NCBI GenBank assembly: GCA_021163175.1
Contig: JAGGXG010000023.1
Coordinates: forward strand, 1-26,797
Source: Thermoplasmata archaeon
GTDB taxonomy: Archaea; Thermoplasmatota; E2; UBA202; JdFR-43
DNA length: 26,797 bases
Reading direction: 5' to 3'
The translations under genes were made by a program, and so were the position numbers. Under the pieces are notes generated by a model, which searched no databases, was not told the origin of the DNA, and saw only the letters and a program-made list of their open reading frames with translations. Positions 6,898 to 13,950 of the stretch are shown one piece after another. How positions within the stretch are numbered: the first letter of the stretch is position 1; each line of letters begins with the position of its first letter.

Positions 6898-7965
6898 ATG
6901 AATATAGTCCATGTTGTTGGAACTGGCACAATAGGAGAGCCATTGATTGGTTTGCTTGCTGACTTGAAAAATGAGTTTGGCATCGATGAGGTGACGTTCT
7001 ATAAGCACAGTCCTGTTTTGACAGACAGAGCAAAAGTTAAGGGATTGATAGGCAGAGGAGCAAACATTGCTGTTGTAAAGGAAAAGATGCAGGGATTTAG
7101 AGAGCTGGGAATAGAGCCAATGTATGAGGCTGAAGAAGCTATAGCGAGAGCAAGCGTTGTTATAGATTGCACACCCAAAAAGATTGGGTTGCAGAACAAG
7201 GAAAGATATTACAAAAAATATGAAGACAGGGTAAAAGGATTTCTTGCTCAAGGCTCAGAATTTGGATTTGGAAAACCTTACGCGCTGGGCATAAATGATA
7301 ATGCAATAACAAAAGAAGACAAGTATATCCACATTATGAGTTGCAACACACATAACATTGCTGTTGCAATAAAAAGCGTTGGATTTTTAAATGGAGAAAA
7401 AAATGATTTTGTCTCAGGAAGGTTTGTTTGCATAAGAAGAGCCACAGATATCTCGCAGGAAAGCGATTTTATTCCAGCCCCATATGTGGATGAGCATAAG
7501 GATAAAAAATTTGGGACGCATCATGCAAGGGATGTATGGCATCTTTACAACACACTTGGCTACGATTTAGATGTTTATTCCTCCTCGCTTAAAATAAATA
7601 CGCAATACATGCATTCAATATGGTTCGATATAAAAGTCAAAGGCAAGACCGATGAAGAAGAAGTACTTGAAAGATTCAAGAGCAATCCGAGGGTGGCAAT
7701 AACATACAAAAAGCTTTCAAGTCTTGTCTTCTCTTTTGGAAGAGACCACGGCCACTATGGCAGGATTTTGAATCAAACAGTTGTTGTTGTTCCAACGATA
7801 AGGGTAAGGAATGATAACGAAGTCTTCGGCTTTTGTTTCACACCCCAAGATGGAAATTCATTGCTCAGCAGCGTTGCAGCCACACTTCGAATACTATATC
7901 CAGAAAAAGAGGAATGGAGTGAAAAGATGAAAGCCTTGCAACCATTTTTGTTCGATGAGGTCTAA
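6898..7965 (+). CDS. gap: Type II (archaeal) glyceraldehyde-3-phosphate dehydrogenase, divergent
   Basis: A 355-residue NAD(P)-dependent dehydrogenase with nucleotide motif VGTGTIGEP (7-15), VVIDCTP (87-93), a catalytic cysteine in SCNTHN (C149), and a later RRATD segment matching the RRGAD phosphate-site region of archaeal GAPDH. HHARDV corresponds to HHGPDV of other type II enzymes. The reaction is glyceraldehyde-3-phosphate plus phosphate to 1,3-bisphosphoglycerate, feeding the neighbouring pgk. The N-terminus (VGTGTIGEP in place of NGYGTIG) and the C-terminal third differ visibly from methanogen sequences, so this is a divergent clade. It is probably co-transcribed with pgk. Its stop overlaps the stop region of the convergent gene at 7962. 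Confidence 0.92.
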   Translation: MNIVHVVGTGTIGEPLIGLLADLKNEFGIDEVTFYKHSPVLTDRAKVKGLIGRGANIAVVKEKMQGFRELGIEPMYEAEEAIARASVVIDCTPKKIGLQNKERYYKKYEDRVKGFLAQGSEFGFGKPYALGINDNAITKEDKYIHIMSCNTHNIAVAIKSVGFLNGEKNDFVSGRFVCIRRATDISQESDFIPAPYVDEHKDKKFGTHHARDVWHLYNTLGYDLDVYSSSLKINTQYMHSIWFDIKVKGKTDEEEVLERFKSNPRVAITYKKLSSLVFSFGRDHGHYGRILNQTVVVVPTIRVRNDNEVFGFCFTPQDGNSLLSSVAATLRILYPEKEEWSEKMKALQPFLFDEV

Positions 7966-8258
7966 CCAAATATAAAGCCCATACCCTCGCTTGCTGCCTC
8001 CTCGTCGCCTACAAATTTTTTGTTTATTTCTTCTTTTTCCTCGCCTTCAAGCTTTCTTGCTTTCTCGCCCAGCAATTGCTCCGCTTTTTTCAATGCTTCC
8101 TCGCTCCCTTCGATTTTTAAAAAAATGGAGTTGCCTTCTTTGCCCAGTGATTTTGCATCTCTCGTCCATATGCTCTGACGCATGACCAAATCATCTTTCT
8201 TTACTTCTTCAATTATGCTCTCATCTTCCTTTTTTATTTCAAATATTTCGTATGCCAT
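7962..8258 (-). CDS. Conserved-looking small acidic protein of unknown function
   Basis: A 98-residue, highly charged soluble protein with no family I recognise. It begins MAYEIFEIKKEDES, has a middle VMRQSIWTRDAKSLG followed by a beta-like IFLKIEGSEEA, then a Lys/Glu-rich helix (about residues 57-80), and ends in a small Gly-containing tail. The alternation of strand and helix would suit a small alpha-beta domain. The ATG at 8258 was chosen because the frame upstream is hydrophobic and unlike the rest, and a TATA-like element lies about 21 nt before it. Convergent with gap, with the two stop codons overlapping. Confidence 0.72.
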   Translation of the reverse strand: MAYEIFEIKKEDESIIEEVKKDDLVMRQSIWTRDAKSLGKEGNSIFLKIEGSEEALKKAEQLLGEKARKLEGEEKEEINKKFVGDEEAASEGMGFIFG

Positions 8259-8273
8259 GATTTGAAAGATGAA

Positions 8274-8284
8274 AAGATATATGA
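8274..8284 (-). promoter_or_regulatory. Possible TATA box of the 98-residue protein gene
   Basis: Read on the minus strand this is CATATATCTTT, about 21 nt before the start at 8258. The spacing is slightly short, so support is moderate. Confidence 0.45.
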
Positions 8285-8332
8285 GTATTGTGGCTCTTGC
8301 CATTGGATTGAAAAAATTTCGGTGTTGCCAAA

Positions 8333-8344
8333 ATTATAAATATG
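8333..8344 (+). promoter_or_regulatory. TATA box of the rhodanese gene
   Basis: ATTATAAATATG is centred about 24 nt before the ATG at 8362. It supports that start over upstream in-frame codons and implies a leaderless transcript. Confidence 0.65.
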
Positions 8345-8361
8345 TTGCAAATATTATCATC

Positions 8362-8841
8362 ATGAAAAAGGCAGTTGTCATAGTGGCTTTTCTAGTTGTT
8401 GCGGCACAACCACTTTGGAGTAATGATGGCAGCAAGGTTGTTGCAAATGTTACAGGAGAAAGTGGAGGGAGTGAGATCATAAATATAACAGCCATGCAGG
8501 CATGGGAGATGCTTCAAAATGAAAGTGATGGCATGCAAATCCCCGTAGATGTCAGGACATTTGGCGAATACCTCAATGAAAGGATAGCAACACCACATTC
8601 ATATGATTTTCCTCGCATTTATCCATTGCAACTGATAGAAATACCATTTTTTGCAGCATTGTTCAATAAAATATTTGATGGAAAAGAGGTTATTTTATAT
8701 TGCAGGACGAGCCATCGTAGCTATATTGCAGCAAAAATAATTGCCCCAAATTTTAATGGCAAATTGTATAACATGATAGGCGGAATTACCGCATGGAAAG
8801 AAGCAGGTCTGCCCACAAAGCATGGTTTTGGCTTCAGTTGA
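8362..8841 (+). CDS. Exported single-domain rhodanese-like protein
   Basis: A 159-residue protein. Residues 1-20 form a Sec-type signal peptide (MKKAVVIVAFLVVAAQPLWS). The rhodanese core has VDVRTFGEYLNERI (62-75), the active-site loop YCRTSHRS with Cys114, and the C-terminal NMIGGITAWKEAGLP (137-151). The six-residue loop CRTSHR matches sulfurtransferases rather than phosphatase-like relatives. Thiosulfate or persulfide transfer outside the membrane is a reasonable guess. The usual H.PGA.N segment is replaced by an unusual hydrophobic stretch (about 78-105). The ATG was chosen from the signal-peptide boundary and TATA spacing. The next gene, also exported, starts about 100 nt later with its own promoter. 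Confidence 0.87.
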   Translation: MKKAVVIVAFLVVAAQPLWSNDGSKVVANVTGESGGSEIINITAMQAWEMLQNESDGMQIPVDVRTFGEYLNERIATPHSYDFPRIYPLQLIEIPFFAALFNKIFDGKEVILYCRTSHRSYIAAKIIAPNFNGKLYNMIGGITAWKEAGLPTKHGFGFS

Positions 8842-8900
8842 GAAAAATATGGCAAATAAAACTCTTCATTCTGTCATCCTCAATTATTCCTTGGCAAGAA

Positions 8901-8910
8901 AAAATTTATA
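8901..8910 (+). promoter_or_regulatory. TATA-like element of the C11 peptidase gene
   Basis: AAAATTTATA sits about 38 nt before the start at 8944, farther than the leaderless genes in this window. Transcription from about 8930 would give a short leader containing the ribosome-binding site. Confidence 0.5.
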
Positions 8911-8931
8911 CCACTAATGTATTCTTCTTTT

Positions 8932-8937
8932 GGAGGT
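8932..8937 (+). promoter_or_regulatory. Strong Shine-Dalgarno site GGAGGT
   Basis: GGAGGT ends six bases before ATG 8944. It fixes that start over the earlier in-frame ATG at 8917, which would place non-hydrophobic residues before the signal peptide. It is the clearest ribosome-binding site in the window. Confidence 0.8.
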
Positions 8938-8943
8938 AGAAAA

Positions 8944-10743
8944 ATGAAAGGGGGGTTATTGAGGGGAATAACCACCTTTTTTATTGTTGCCATACTCTTG
9001 ATTCCTCCGATTTCAACAGCCCCACATAAAACAATGAAAGATACAGAGCAAATTGTAAATGATGTGTTGGATTGCTATAACGTACTAGATGATTATGTTA
9101 TGTATCCTATATCAAATGAGAGTATTATAAGCATAAGCAATTGCAGTAATGGAAATGATGAACTTGACCAAGAACAAACAAAAAGAGAAGGGGCAGCAAA
9201 TATAGTGGCTAAAAAATATATGGTTGCTCAATCATTCAGACCCACTATGCCTATTTTGACAAGGGTACAGCTTATTATAACTCAACATCAGGCAGAAGGG
9301 GAATTGATTCTTTCTATTAGAAAATATTTATATGGAGAGGATTTGGCAACGGTAATAAAGAAGCCAAATGAGATCCCTCCATATCCAAAATGGATAGAGT
9401 TTGATTTCGATGATATTAACGTAATACCAAATGAGACATATTATATTGTGCTAAAAGATACAGTAGATGATTGGGAGAATGGTAAAAGTTGGTATATTGT
9501 ATGGGGGAGCAGTGATGCATACCCCTACGGAGACGAATATAGGGGATATAAAAAAACAGGAAATTATTATTATTGGAGATTATTTGCCTCTCATGATAAT
9601 CCCCCTTGGGATTTCTGTTTTAAAACCTATGGAATAAAAACAGAATATCATGAGAAAGAAAGGCAGAAATGGACTCTTATGATATATGATGATGCAGATT
9701 ATCCTCAATTATATGATCCTTTTGATGATTATTTAGTTGAAACATATTCTGGCAAAGGGTTAAATGTTGTTATATTACAGGATACATATGGACAAGGAGC
9801 AAAAATGTGGTATGTTGATACTTATCATCATAAAAAATTATTGAAAGATATGGGAGAAATAGATATGGGAGATCCTACAACATTATATGAATTTATAAGG
9901 TATTGCAAACAAAGGTATAAAACAGATAGATATATATTAGAAATATATAATCATGGAGGAGGATGGTTTGGAAGTTGTTGGGATAAAAGCAATGGAGACG
10001 ATTTTCTTACAATGGAAGAGCTAAGAAAGGCATTGCAAGATGCAGGTGGTGTAGATATTTTAATGTTTAGTGGAGCATGTCTTATGGCAACCATTGAATG
10101 TGCTTATGAGGTAAGAGATGTTACCGAGATTTATATAGCCAGTGAGGAATTAAATGGATTTAAAGTTGGATTATTTTCTCCTCTTTGCGAAATATTGAAT
10201 CATGATTACAATTATATGGATAGTAAAGAAGTGGGAAAAGAAATAATAAAATACATGGATAATTCATGGGCATTTGGTTGGGAATTCGTTACATTGAGTG
10301 CTGTAAGTACAGATAAGATGGAAGAGCTAGCTAAAGCAGTGAGCAAGCTGGCCAAAGATTTAACCATTAGATGGTTTTCCAGTTATCAAAAAGTCAGAGA
10401 AGCATATGGTGAAACTACTTATTTTGGAAAAAGCTCCGCCAACTCCTACCAACTCTATGATTTCTATGATTTTTGTAAAAATCTTCTGGAGATAGGGATG
10501 AAAGAAAAGATAAAAAATGATGTTGAAAAAATAATTCAAATACTCAATGAAACCATTATTGCCAACTATCATTCCCGATGGGAACCAAATGCTTACGGTC
10601 TATCAATTTATTTTCCAGATATTTTTATGAATGGTGTAACAATAATGTATGGAGAGACATCATATGGTTTGGATTTCCCAGAGGATACATTTTGGAACGA
10701 GTTTTTGGGGCTATATGTGATTTCTGCCACCCTTTTTCCCTAA
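8944..10743 (+). CDS. Exported clostripain-family (C11) cysteine peptidase
   Basis: A 599-residue secreted protein. Residues 1-26 are a signal peptide (hydrophobic core TFFIVAILLIPP). Residues about 90-230 form a beta-sandwich of the kind that often precedes secreted peptidases. The C11 catalytic region starts near WTLMIYDDADYP (243-254), with catalytic His337 in YNHGGGW and Cys379 in FSGACLM, then ASEELNG. C11 enzymes cleave after Arg or Lys and may self-process. The C-terminal part ends without an anchor, so the protein may be released or held non-covalently. It follows an exported rhodanese. By eye its codons are richer in A/T than those of neighbours, compatible with transfer or weak expression. 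Confidence 0.9.
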   Translation: MKGGLLRGITTFFIVAILLIPPISTAPHKTMKDTEQIVNDVLDCYNVLDDYVMYPISNESIISISNCSNGNDELDQEQTKREGAANIVAKKYMVAQSFRPTMPILTRVQLIITQHQAEGELILSIRKYLYGEDLATVIKKPNEIPPYPKWIEFDFDDINVIPNETYYIVLKDTVDDWENGKSWYIVWGSSDAYPYGDEYRGYKKTGNYYYWRLFASHDNPPWDFCFKTYGIKTEYHEKERQKWTLMIYDDADYPQLYDPFDDYLVETYSGKGLNVVILQDTYGQGAKMWYVDTYHHKKLLKDMGEIDMGDPTTLYEFIRYCKQRYKTDRYILEIYNHGGGWFGSCWDKSNGDDFLTMEELRKALQDAGGVDILMFSGACLMATIECAYEVRDVTEIYIASEELNGFKVGLFSPLCEILNHDYNYMDSKEVGKEIIKYMDNSWAFGWEFVTLSAVSTDKMEELAKAVSKLAKDLTIRWFSSYQKVREAYGETTYFGKSSANSYQLYDFYDFCKNLLEIGMKEKIKNDVEKIIQILNETIIANYHSRWEPNAYGLSIYFPDIFMNGVTIMYGETSYGLDFPEDTFWNEFLGLYVISATLFP

Positions 10744-10745
10744 TT

Positions 10746-11210
10746 TTATTTTAAAGGCCCCGCATCCTCAAAACCCTGGCGTTGCCCTGTGCCAGCCTGC
10801 TTTGTAAGCTTTTCCGGATTGAAAAGTAAGGCAATGGCATTTAAAGCATGCTCTCTCGCCCTCCTTTCAGCGAGCCATTTTAACTCCTTTTCATCTTTTG
10901 CCTCGTCTTCATGAACAAAAACCTCGATGATGTGCTTGTTTGTAAGTAATTGAACAGCTATTAGGCCAAGAGATGCTTCATGAGCACATTGTTTGTCTAT
11001 TGGCATCCTGCCCGGCATTCCAAAAGCCATAACAATATCACATTTCCTTTCTTCCAGCAATTTTTTTGCAGCAACAGGCAAATCTTTTATGCCTGGCACA
11101 GTATAGCGTTCTATAACAACATCTGCAGCATTCTTTTTTATTTCATCTATGGCAGCTTTAGCCATATCATATCTTGCAAAAGTTGTGTCAGCTATGCCTA
11201 TTTTTTTCAT
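10746..11210 (-). CDS. ribC: Archaeal riboflavin synthase
   Basis: A 154-residue protein of the archaeal riboflavin synthase family, which is unrelated to bacterial RibE and related to lumazine synthase. It dismutates two 6,7-dimethyl-8-ribityllumazine molecules to riboflavin. Recognisable features are the start MKKIGIADTTFARYDMAK, RYTVPGIKDLP (35-45), MAFGMPGR (61-68) and the His-rich AHEASLGL segment. It is the last gene of a four-gene minus-strand run (rps17e, ribB, ribL, ribC) and overlaps ribL by 23 nt. Lumazine synthase, the step between RibB and this enzyme, is not in the window. Confidence 0.93.
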   Translation of the reverse strand: MKKIGIADTTFARYDMAKAAIDEIKKNAADVVIERYTVPGIKDLPVAAKKLLEERKCDIVMAFGMPGRMPIDKQCAHEASLGLIAVQLLTNKHIIEVFVHEDEAKDEKELKWLAERRAREHALNAIALLFNPEKLTKQAGTGQRQGFEDAGPLK

Positions 11211-11646
11211 CCTGCTTATATAAGTTGCTCATACTTCTAATTTTCTCTATGATTTTGCGGGTTTTATTCAAATCGCTGTCTTCATATTTTCCGCATCTAA
11301 CCACTCTCGCCTTTATACCACGCTTCCTCAATTCCTCTTCCAATCCTTCAAAATGCTGGTCATAGCCCAAGGCGATGATGTCAGGCTTTATTTCCTCCAC
11401 AATACGAAGATAGTCGTCAGCATATCCAACAACAGCCTTATCGACTGGCTTTAACGCTTCGATGATTTTTCGACGTTCCTCGGCGGGCATTATTGGCTCA
11501 TGCTTTCTTTTCCTCACGGTTTCATCATTTGCAACAACCACAATCAACTCATCTCCATATTTTTTTGCTTCCTGCAAATAATAAATGTGACCAAGATGGA
11601 TTATATCAAATACGCCAGTAGCCATCACTCTTGCCATTTTCTCCAT
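11188..11646 (-). CDS. ribL: FAD synthetase RibL (archaeal cytidylyltransferase type)
   Basis: A 152-residue nucleotidyltransferase that adenylates FMN to FAD. The core begins TGVFDIIHLGH, containing the HxGH nucleotide-binding motif (H18-H21), and has VVVANDETV, MPAEERRKIIEALKPVD and IIALGYDQHF, all typical of archaeal RibL. The ending SDLNKTRKIIEKI corresponds to the C-terminal ISST-like transferase motif region. A second Met at residue 4 (11637) is an equally good start. It overlaps ribB upstream by 22 nt and ribC downstream by 23 nt, so the three are translationally linked. Glycerol-phosphate or ethanolamine-phosphate cytidylyltransferase is less likely given the rib context. Confidence 0.93.
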   Translation of the reverse strand: MEKMARVMATGVFDIIHLGHIYYLQEAKKYGDELIVVVANDETVRKRKHEPIMPAEERRKIIEALKPVDKAVVGYADDYLRIVEEIKPDIIALGYDQHFEGLEEELRKRGIKARVVRCGKYEDSDLNKTRKIIEKIRSMSNLYKQDEKNRHS

Positions 11647-12317
11647 GCTTCAATAATATCTTTTCCTTCCAGCCATATTAAGCCATGTTCTTCCGCATAT
11701 TTTATGGCATCACTCTTGGACAAACTTTTCTCTATCCCGAGCATCTCGCAGCCCGCCATAACTGGCGTAAGCCCAGCCATCTTTGCCATGGCTACAGCAA
11801 GCTCTGTATGGCCCTGGCGTTCATTCAATAAGCCTTTTGAAGCAATACAAGTTGCTACATGTCCTGGACTACGAAACTCACTTCCAAATAAAGCCTGAGC
11901 CTTTATTTCATCTACGCTTCCTATTCTTTCAGCAAGCTCTGCAAACTTTGAGATTGTTAAAGCTCTATCCCTATCGCTTATGCCAGTAAAAGTGCGGCGA
12001 TGATTTAAAGGCAATGAAAAAGATGATCTTGTATCATATGGTATGTCATTGGGGATTAGCTCCTTAAAAACATGCCATTTATGCCCGCATTTATATATCA
12101 CATCTGCAAGATATGGTAAACCGAGTTTGGAGGCGATTTCATGGGCTATGGCCATAAAAATGAGGCCGCCGCCGTCCCGCCTCATCTGGTGGATGGCGTC
12201 GTGCGTGACAAACTGGGCTGCCATGAAAAAATCTGTTTCTTCCTCCCTGCCATCTGCATCGTAAATCAGCACAAATTCGCCCTTTCTCAAAGCCTCGAGG
12301 GCTTCATCAAGTTTCAT
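11625..12317 (-). CDS. ribB: 3,4-dihydroxy-2-butanone 4-phosphate synthase
   Basis: This 230-residue enzyme converts ribulose 5-phosphate to the four-carbon precursor of riboflavin plus formate. Visible are YDADGREEETDFF (19-31), holding the acidic Mg2+ ligands, then MRRDGGGLIFMA, DIPYDTRSSFSLP, FTGISDRDRA, FRSPGHVATC and ERQGHTELAV with the conserved HTE. It is a stand-alone RibB without the GTP cyclohydrolase II domain common in bacteria, as expected in archaea. The start overlaps the end of rps17e by 11 nt in another frame, so its expression depends on that transcript. Confidence 0.95.
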   Translation of the reverse strand: MKLDEALEALRKGEFVLIYDADGREEETDFFMAAQFVTHDAIHQMRRDGGGLIFMAIAHEIASKLGLPYLADVIYKCGHKWHVFKELIPNDIPYDTRSSFSLPLNHRRTFTGISDRDRALTISKFAELAERIGSVDEIKAQALFGSEFRSPGHVATCIASKGLLNERQGHTELAVAMAKMAGLTPVMAGCEMLGIEKSLSKSDAIKYAEEHGLIWLEGKDIIEAWRKWQE

Positions 12318-12510
12318 TTTTACTTTTTCTATCCTCCATTATACGAGCAATATAGCCAGCAATACGGTTGCGCATATTTTTTGTTTCTATTGTTGTAAGC
12401 TTTTCCACTAGCCTTTTATTTTCTTCAAAATCATCTGTAAATTTATCTGGAAATCTCTCTATCAATTGCAATGCTAACTTCTTTATGTATGCTGGCTTCA
12501 CATTTCCCAA
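12307..12510 (-). CDS. rps17e: Small ribosomal subunit protein eS17
   Basis: A 67-residue archaeal/eukaryotic ribosomal protein. GNVKPAYIKKLA, LIERFPDKFTDDFEENK, VEKLTTIETK and MRNRIAGYIARIM align well from memory with other archaeal eS17 proteins. The start is TTG at 12510: it gives the family's usual M-GN(V/I) beginning and is preceded by GGTGA at an eight-base distance, whereas an upstream in-frame TTG would add five foreign residues. A TATA-like CATATATATTC sits about 26 nt upstream. It leads the flavin genes ribB, ribL and ribC, so ribosome and flavin synthesis share a transcript here. Confidence 0.92.
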   Translation of the reverse strand: MGNVKPAYIKKLALQLIERFPDKFTDDFEENKRLVEKLTTIETKNMRNRIAGYIARIMEDRKSKNET

Positions 12511-12514
12511 GGAA

Positions 12515-12631
12515 TCACCTTGCAATGAATATATATGGCATATAAAATATTTTTCTTGGCTGCTTATTTATCCATTTTTCAATACTTTCGATGCCATTAT
12601 CTCTTTCTTCTTTCGAATCATGAAAATTCAT
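12515..12631 (-). CDS. Possible 38-residue ORF between the radical SAM gene and rps17e
   Basis: An ATG-initiated frame begins four bases after the radical SAM stop. It encodes MNFHDSKEERDNGIESIEKW followed by a basic segment and PYIFIAR, and stops within the ribosome-binding site of rps17e. The tight packing on both sides is what a real small gene would show. However, there is no recognised family, and the frame overlaps the likely rps17e promoter, so it may be chance. Confidence 0.25.
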   Translation of the reverse strand: MNFHDSKEERDNGIESIEKWINKQPRKIFYMPYIFIAR

Positions 12632-12635
12632 GATT

Positions 12636-13415
12636 TTATTTATAATGTGTAACTATCCCACGAAATTCAATCTTTGCATTTTTTATAATTTCTGTAATTT
12701 CATTTATATATGCTTCAAATTTGCTTTTATCTGAAATGATTTCATAACTTTCTGGATATGCCTGCTTCAACCATCTTTTAAATTCGCTCCCGCTTGCTTT
12801 TAAATTTAAAAATTCAAACCAGTAAAAATCTGTAAAATCTTTTGTTTCATCTATTAATTTTTCCACATCCGTTAAATGAGGAATTATTGGAGAAATAAAT
12901 GCATAGCTCTTTATACCATTTTGATGAATGGCCATTAAAGTCTTTATCCTTTTCTCGTTGCTTGGAGAAAATGGTTCAATGCTCCTTTTTACATTTCCTT
13001 CAAAACCACTGATTGTCAATCCCACTTCTATGTCTTTAAATTCTTTAAAGATGTCAATATCTCTCAAAACTAAATTGGATTTAGTCAAAATCACCAATTT
13101 AATGCTTTTATCCATATTTTGTAGAACATTTCTTGTAAGCCCTAACCTTTTTTCAATTGGTTGATAAGCATCGCTAACGCTGCTCATATACACCTTTCCT
13201 TCAACATATTTACCCTTTACAATCTCAGCCATATTTTCTCTGACAATGATCCAGTTCCCCCATTCATCATAGCCATACCATCTTCCCACAAATCTGGCAT
13301 AACAATATTTGCACGCATGCTGACAGCCCACATACTGATTTATAACATAACTCGCTCCAGGAATTGATGTGGGAATAAAAGACCTTCTGGCTTTAATTCT
13401 TCTTATTTCTACCAT
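12636..13415 (-). CDS. SPL-like (Rv2578c-type) radical SAM protein
   Basis: A 259-residue radical SAM protein with CX3CX2C at C31-C35-C38 (GCQHACKYCYARF). The NQYVGCQHACKYCYA context, VYMSSVSDAYQPIEK, VILTKSNLVLRD and the ISGFEGNVKRSIEPFSPS segment are typical of the group annotated as spore-photoproduct-lyase-like or Rv2578c-family proteins. No physiological reaction is established for archaeal members, and photoproduct lyase activity should not be assumed because the SPL hydrogen-donor cysteine near the C-terminus is not seen. The start at 13415 was chosen because homologues begin about 25 residues before the cluster motif. In-frame starts at 13475 (ATG) and 13487 (TTG) would add an N-terminal extension. 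Confidence 0.82.
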   Translation of the reverse strand: MVEIRRIKARRSFIPTSIPGASYVINQYVGCQHACKYCYARFVGRWYGYDEWGNWIIVRENMAEIVKGKYVEGKVYMSSVSDAYQPIEKRLGLTRNVLQNMDKSIKLVILTKSNLVLRDIDIFKEFKDIEVGLTISGFEGNVKRSIEPFSPSNEKRIKTLMAIHQNGIKSYAFISPIIPHLTDVEKLIDETKDFTDFYWFEFLNLKASGSEFKRWLKQAYPESYEIISDKSKFEAYINEITEIIKNAKIEFRGIVTHYK

Positions 13416-13500
13416 TTTTCTCTCGTCTCTTTTAAGCCCATCGTGAATAAAAATTTTTGTGAAAAGCTGTTTCATCACTCTTCGCAATCCATGGCATAGT

Positions 13501-13508
13501 TTTTTATA
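13501..13508 (+). promoter_or_regulatory. TATA box of the archease-rtcB-DUF92 operon
   Basis: TTTTTATA is centred about 26 nt before the archease ATG at 13531. Only T/C-rich sequence and a weak AGAGA lie between, again consistent with leaderless initiation. Confidence 0.65.
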
Positions 13509-13530
13509 TCCTTTCCTTTTAATTTAGAGA

Positions 13531-13941
13531 ATGTTTAAAATAATCGAGCATACTGCCGACATTGGAATAGAAGCATATGGAAAAACACTTGAGGAAGCTT
13601 TTGAAAATGCCGCCAAAGGAATGTTTTCCATAATGACAGGAGGTGGCAAAATAGAGAGCAAGGTTATGAAAGAGATAGAAGTGCCATTCGACATGGATGA
13701 AGAGCAGTTGCTCGTGGACTGGCTTTCTGAATTGTTATACATTCATGACGTTGAGCATCTGGTATTTGGAGAATTTGATGTTAAAATCGGAAAGGAAAAG
13801 CTCACAGGCAGAGCATATGGAGAGGAATATGATGTTAAAAAACATGGCTATGGAATGGAAATTAAAGCTGTAACGTATCATATGCTTGAAGTAAAAAAGG
13901 ATAAAAAAGGTTATGTAGTTCGCTGTCTATTTGATATATAG
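13531..13941 (+). CDS. Archease, RtcB cofactor
   Basis: A 136-residue archease (MTH1598/TM1083-like). It speeds RtcB through multiple turnovers by promoting its guanylylation and broadens nucleotide use. Recognised motifs are EHTADIGIEAYG (6-17) with the metal-binding Asp, EQLLVDWLSELLYIHD (58-73), and EIKAVTYHMLEV (110-121), with the C-terminal CLFDI that is normally at the very end of the protein. It is followed nine bases later by rtcB, the classic archaeal arrangement. The pair should handle tRNA exon ligation, for which the intron-bearing tRNA-Met at 22-122 is a natural substrate. Confidence 0.95.
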   Translation: MFKIIEHTADIGIEAYGKTLEEAFENAAKGMFSIMTGGGKIESKVMKEIEVPFDMDEEQLLVDWLSELLYIHDVEHLVFGEFDVKIGKEKLTGRAYGEEYDVKKHGYGMEIKAVTYHMLEVKKDKKGYVVRCLFDI

Positions 13942-13950
13942 GGTGAGAAA

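Noticed and set aside
12636..13415. True spore photoproduct lyase
   Set aside because: The CX3CX2C motif and SPL-like segments are present, but the conserved C-terminal hydrogen-donor cysteine is not seen, and no sporulation context exists.
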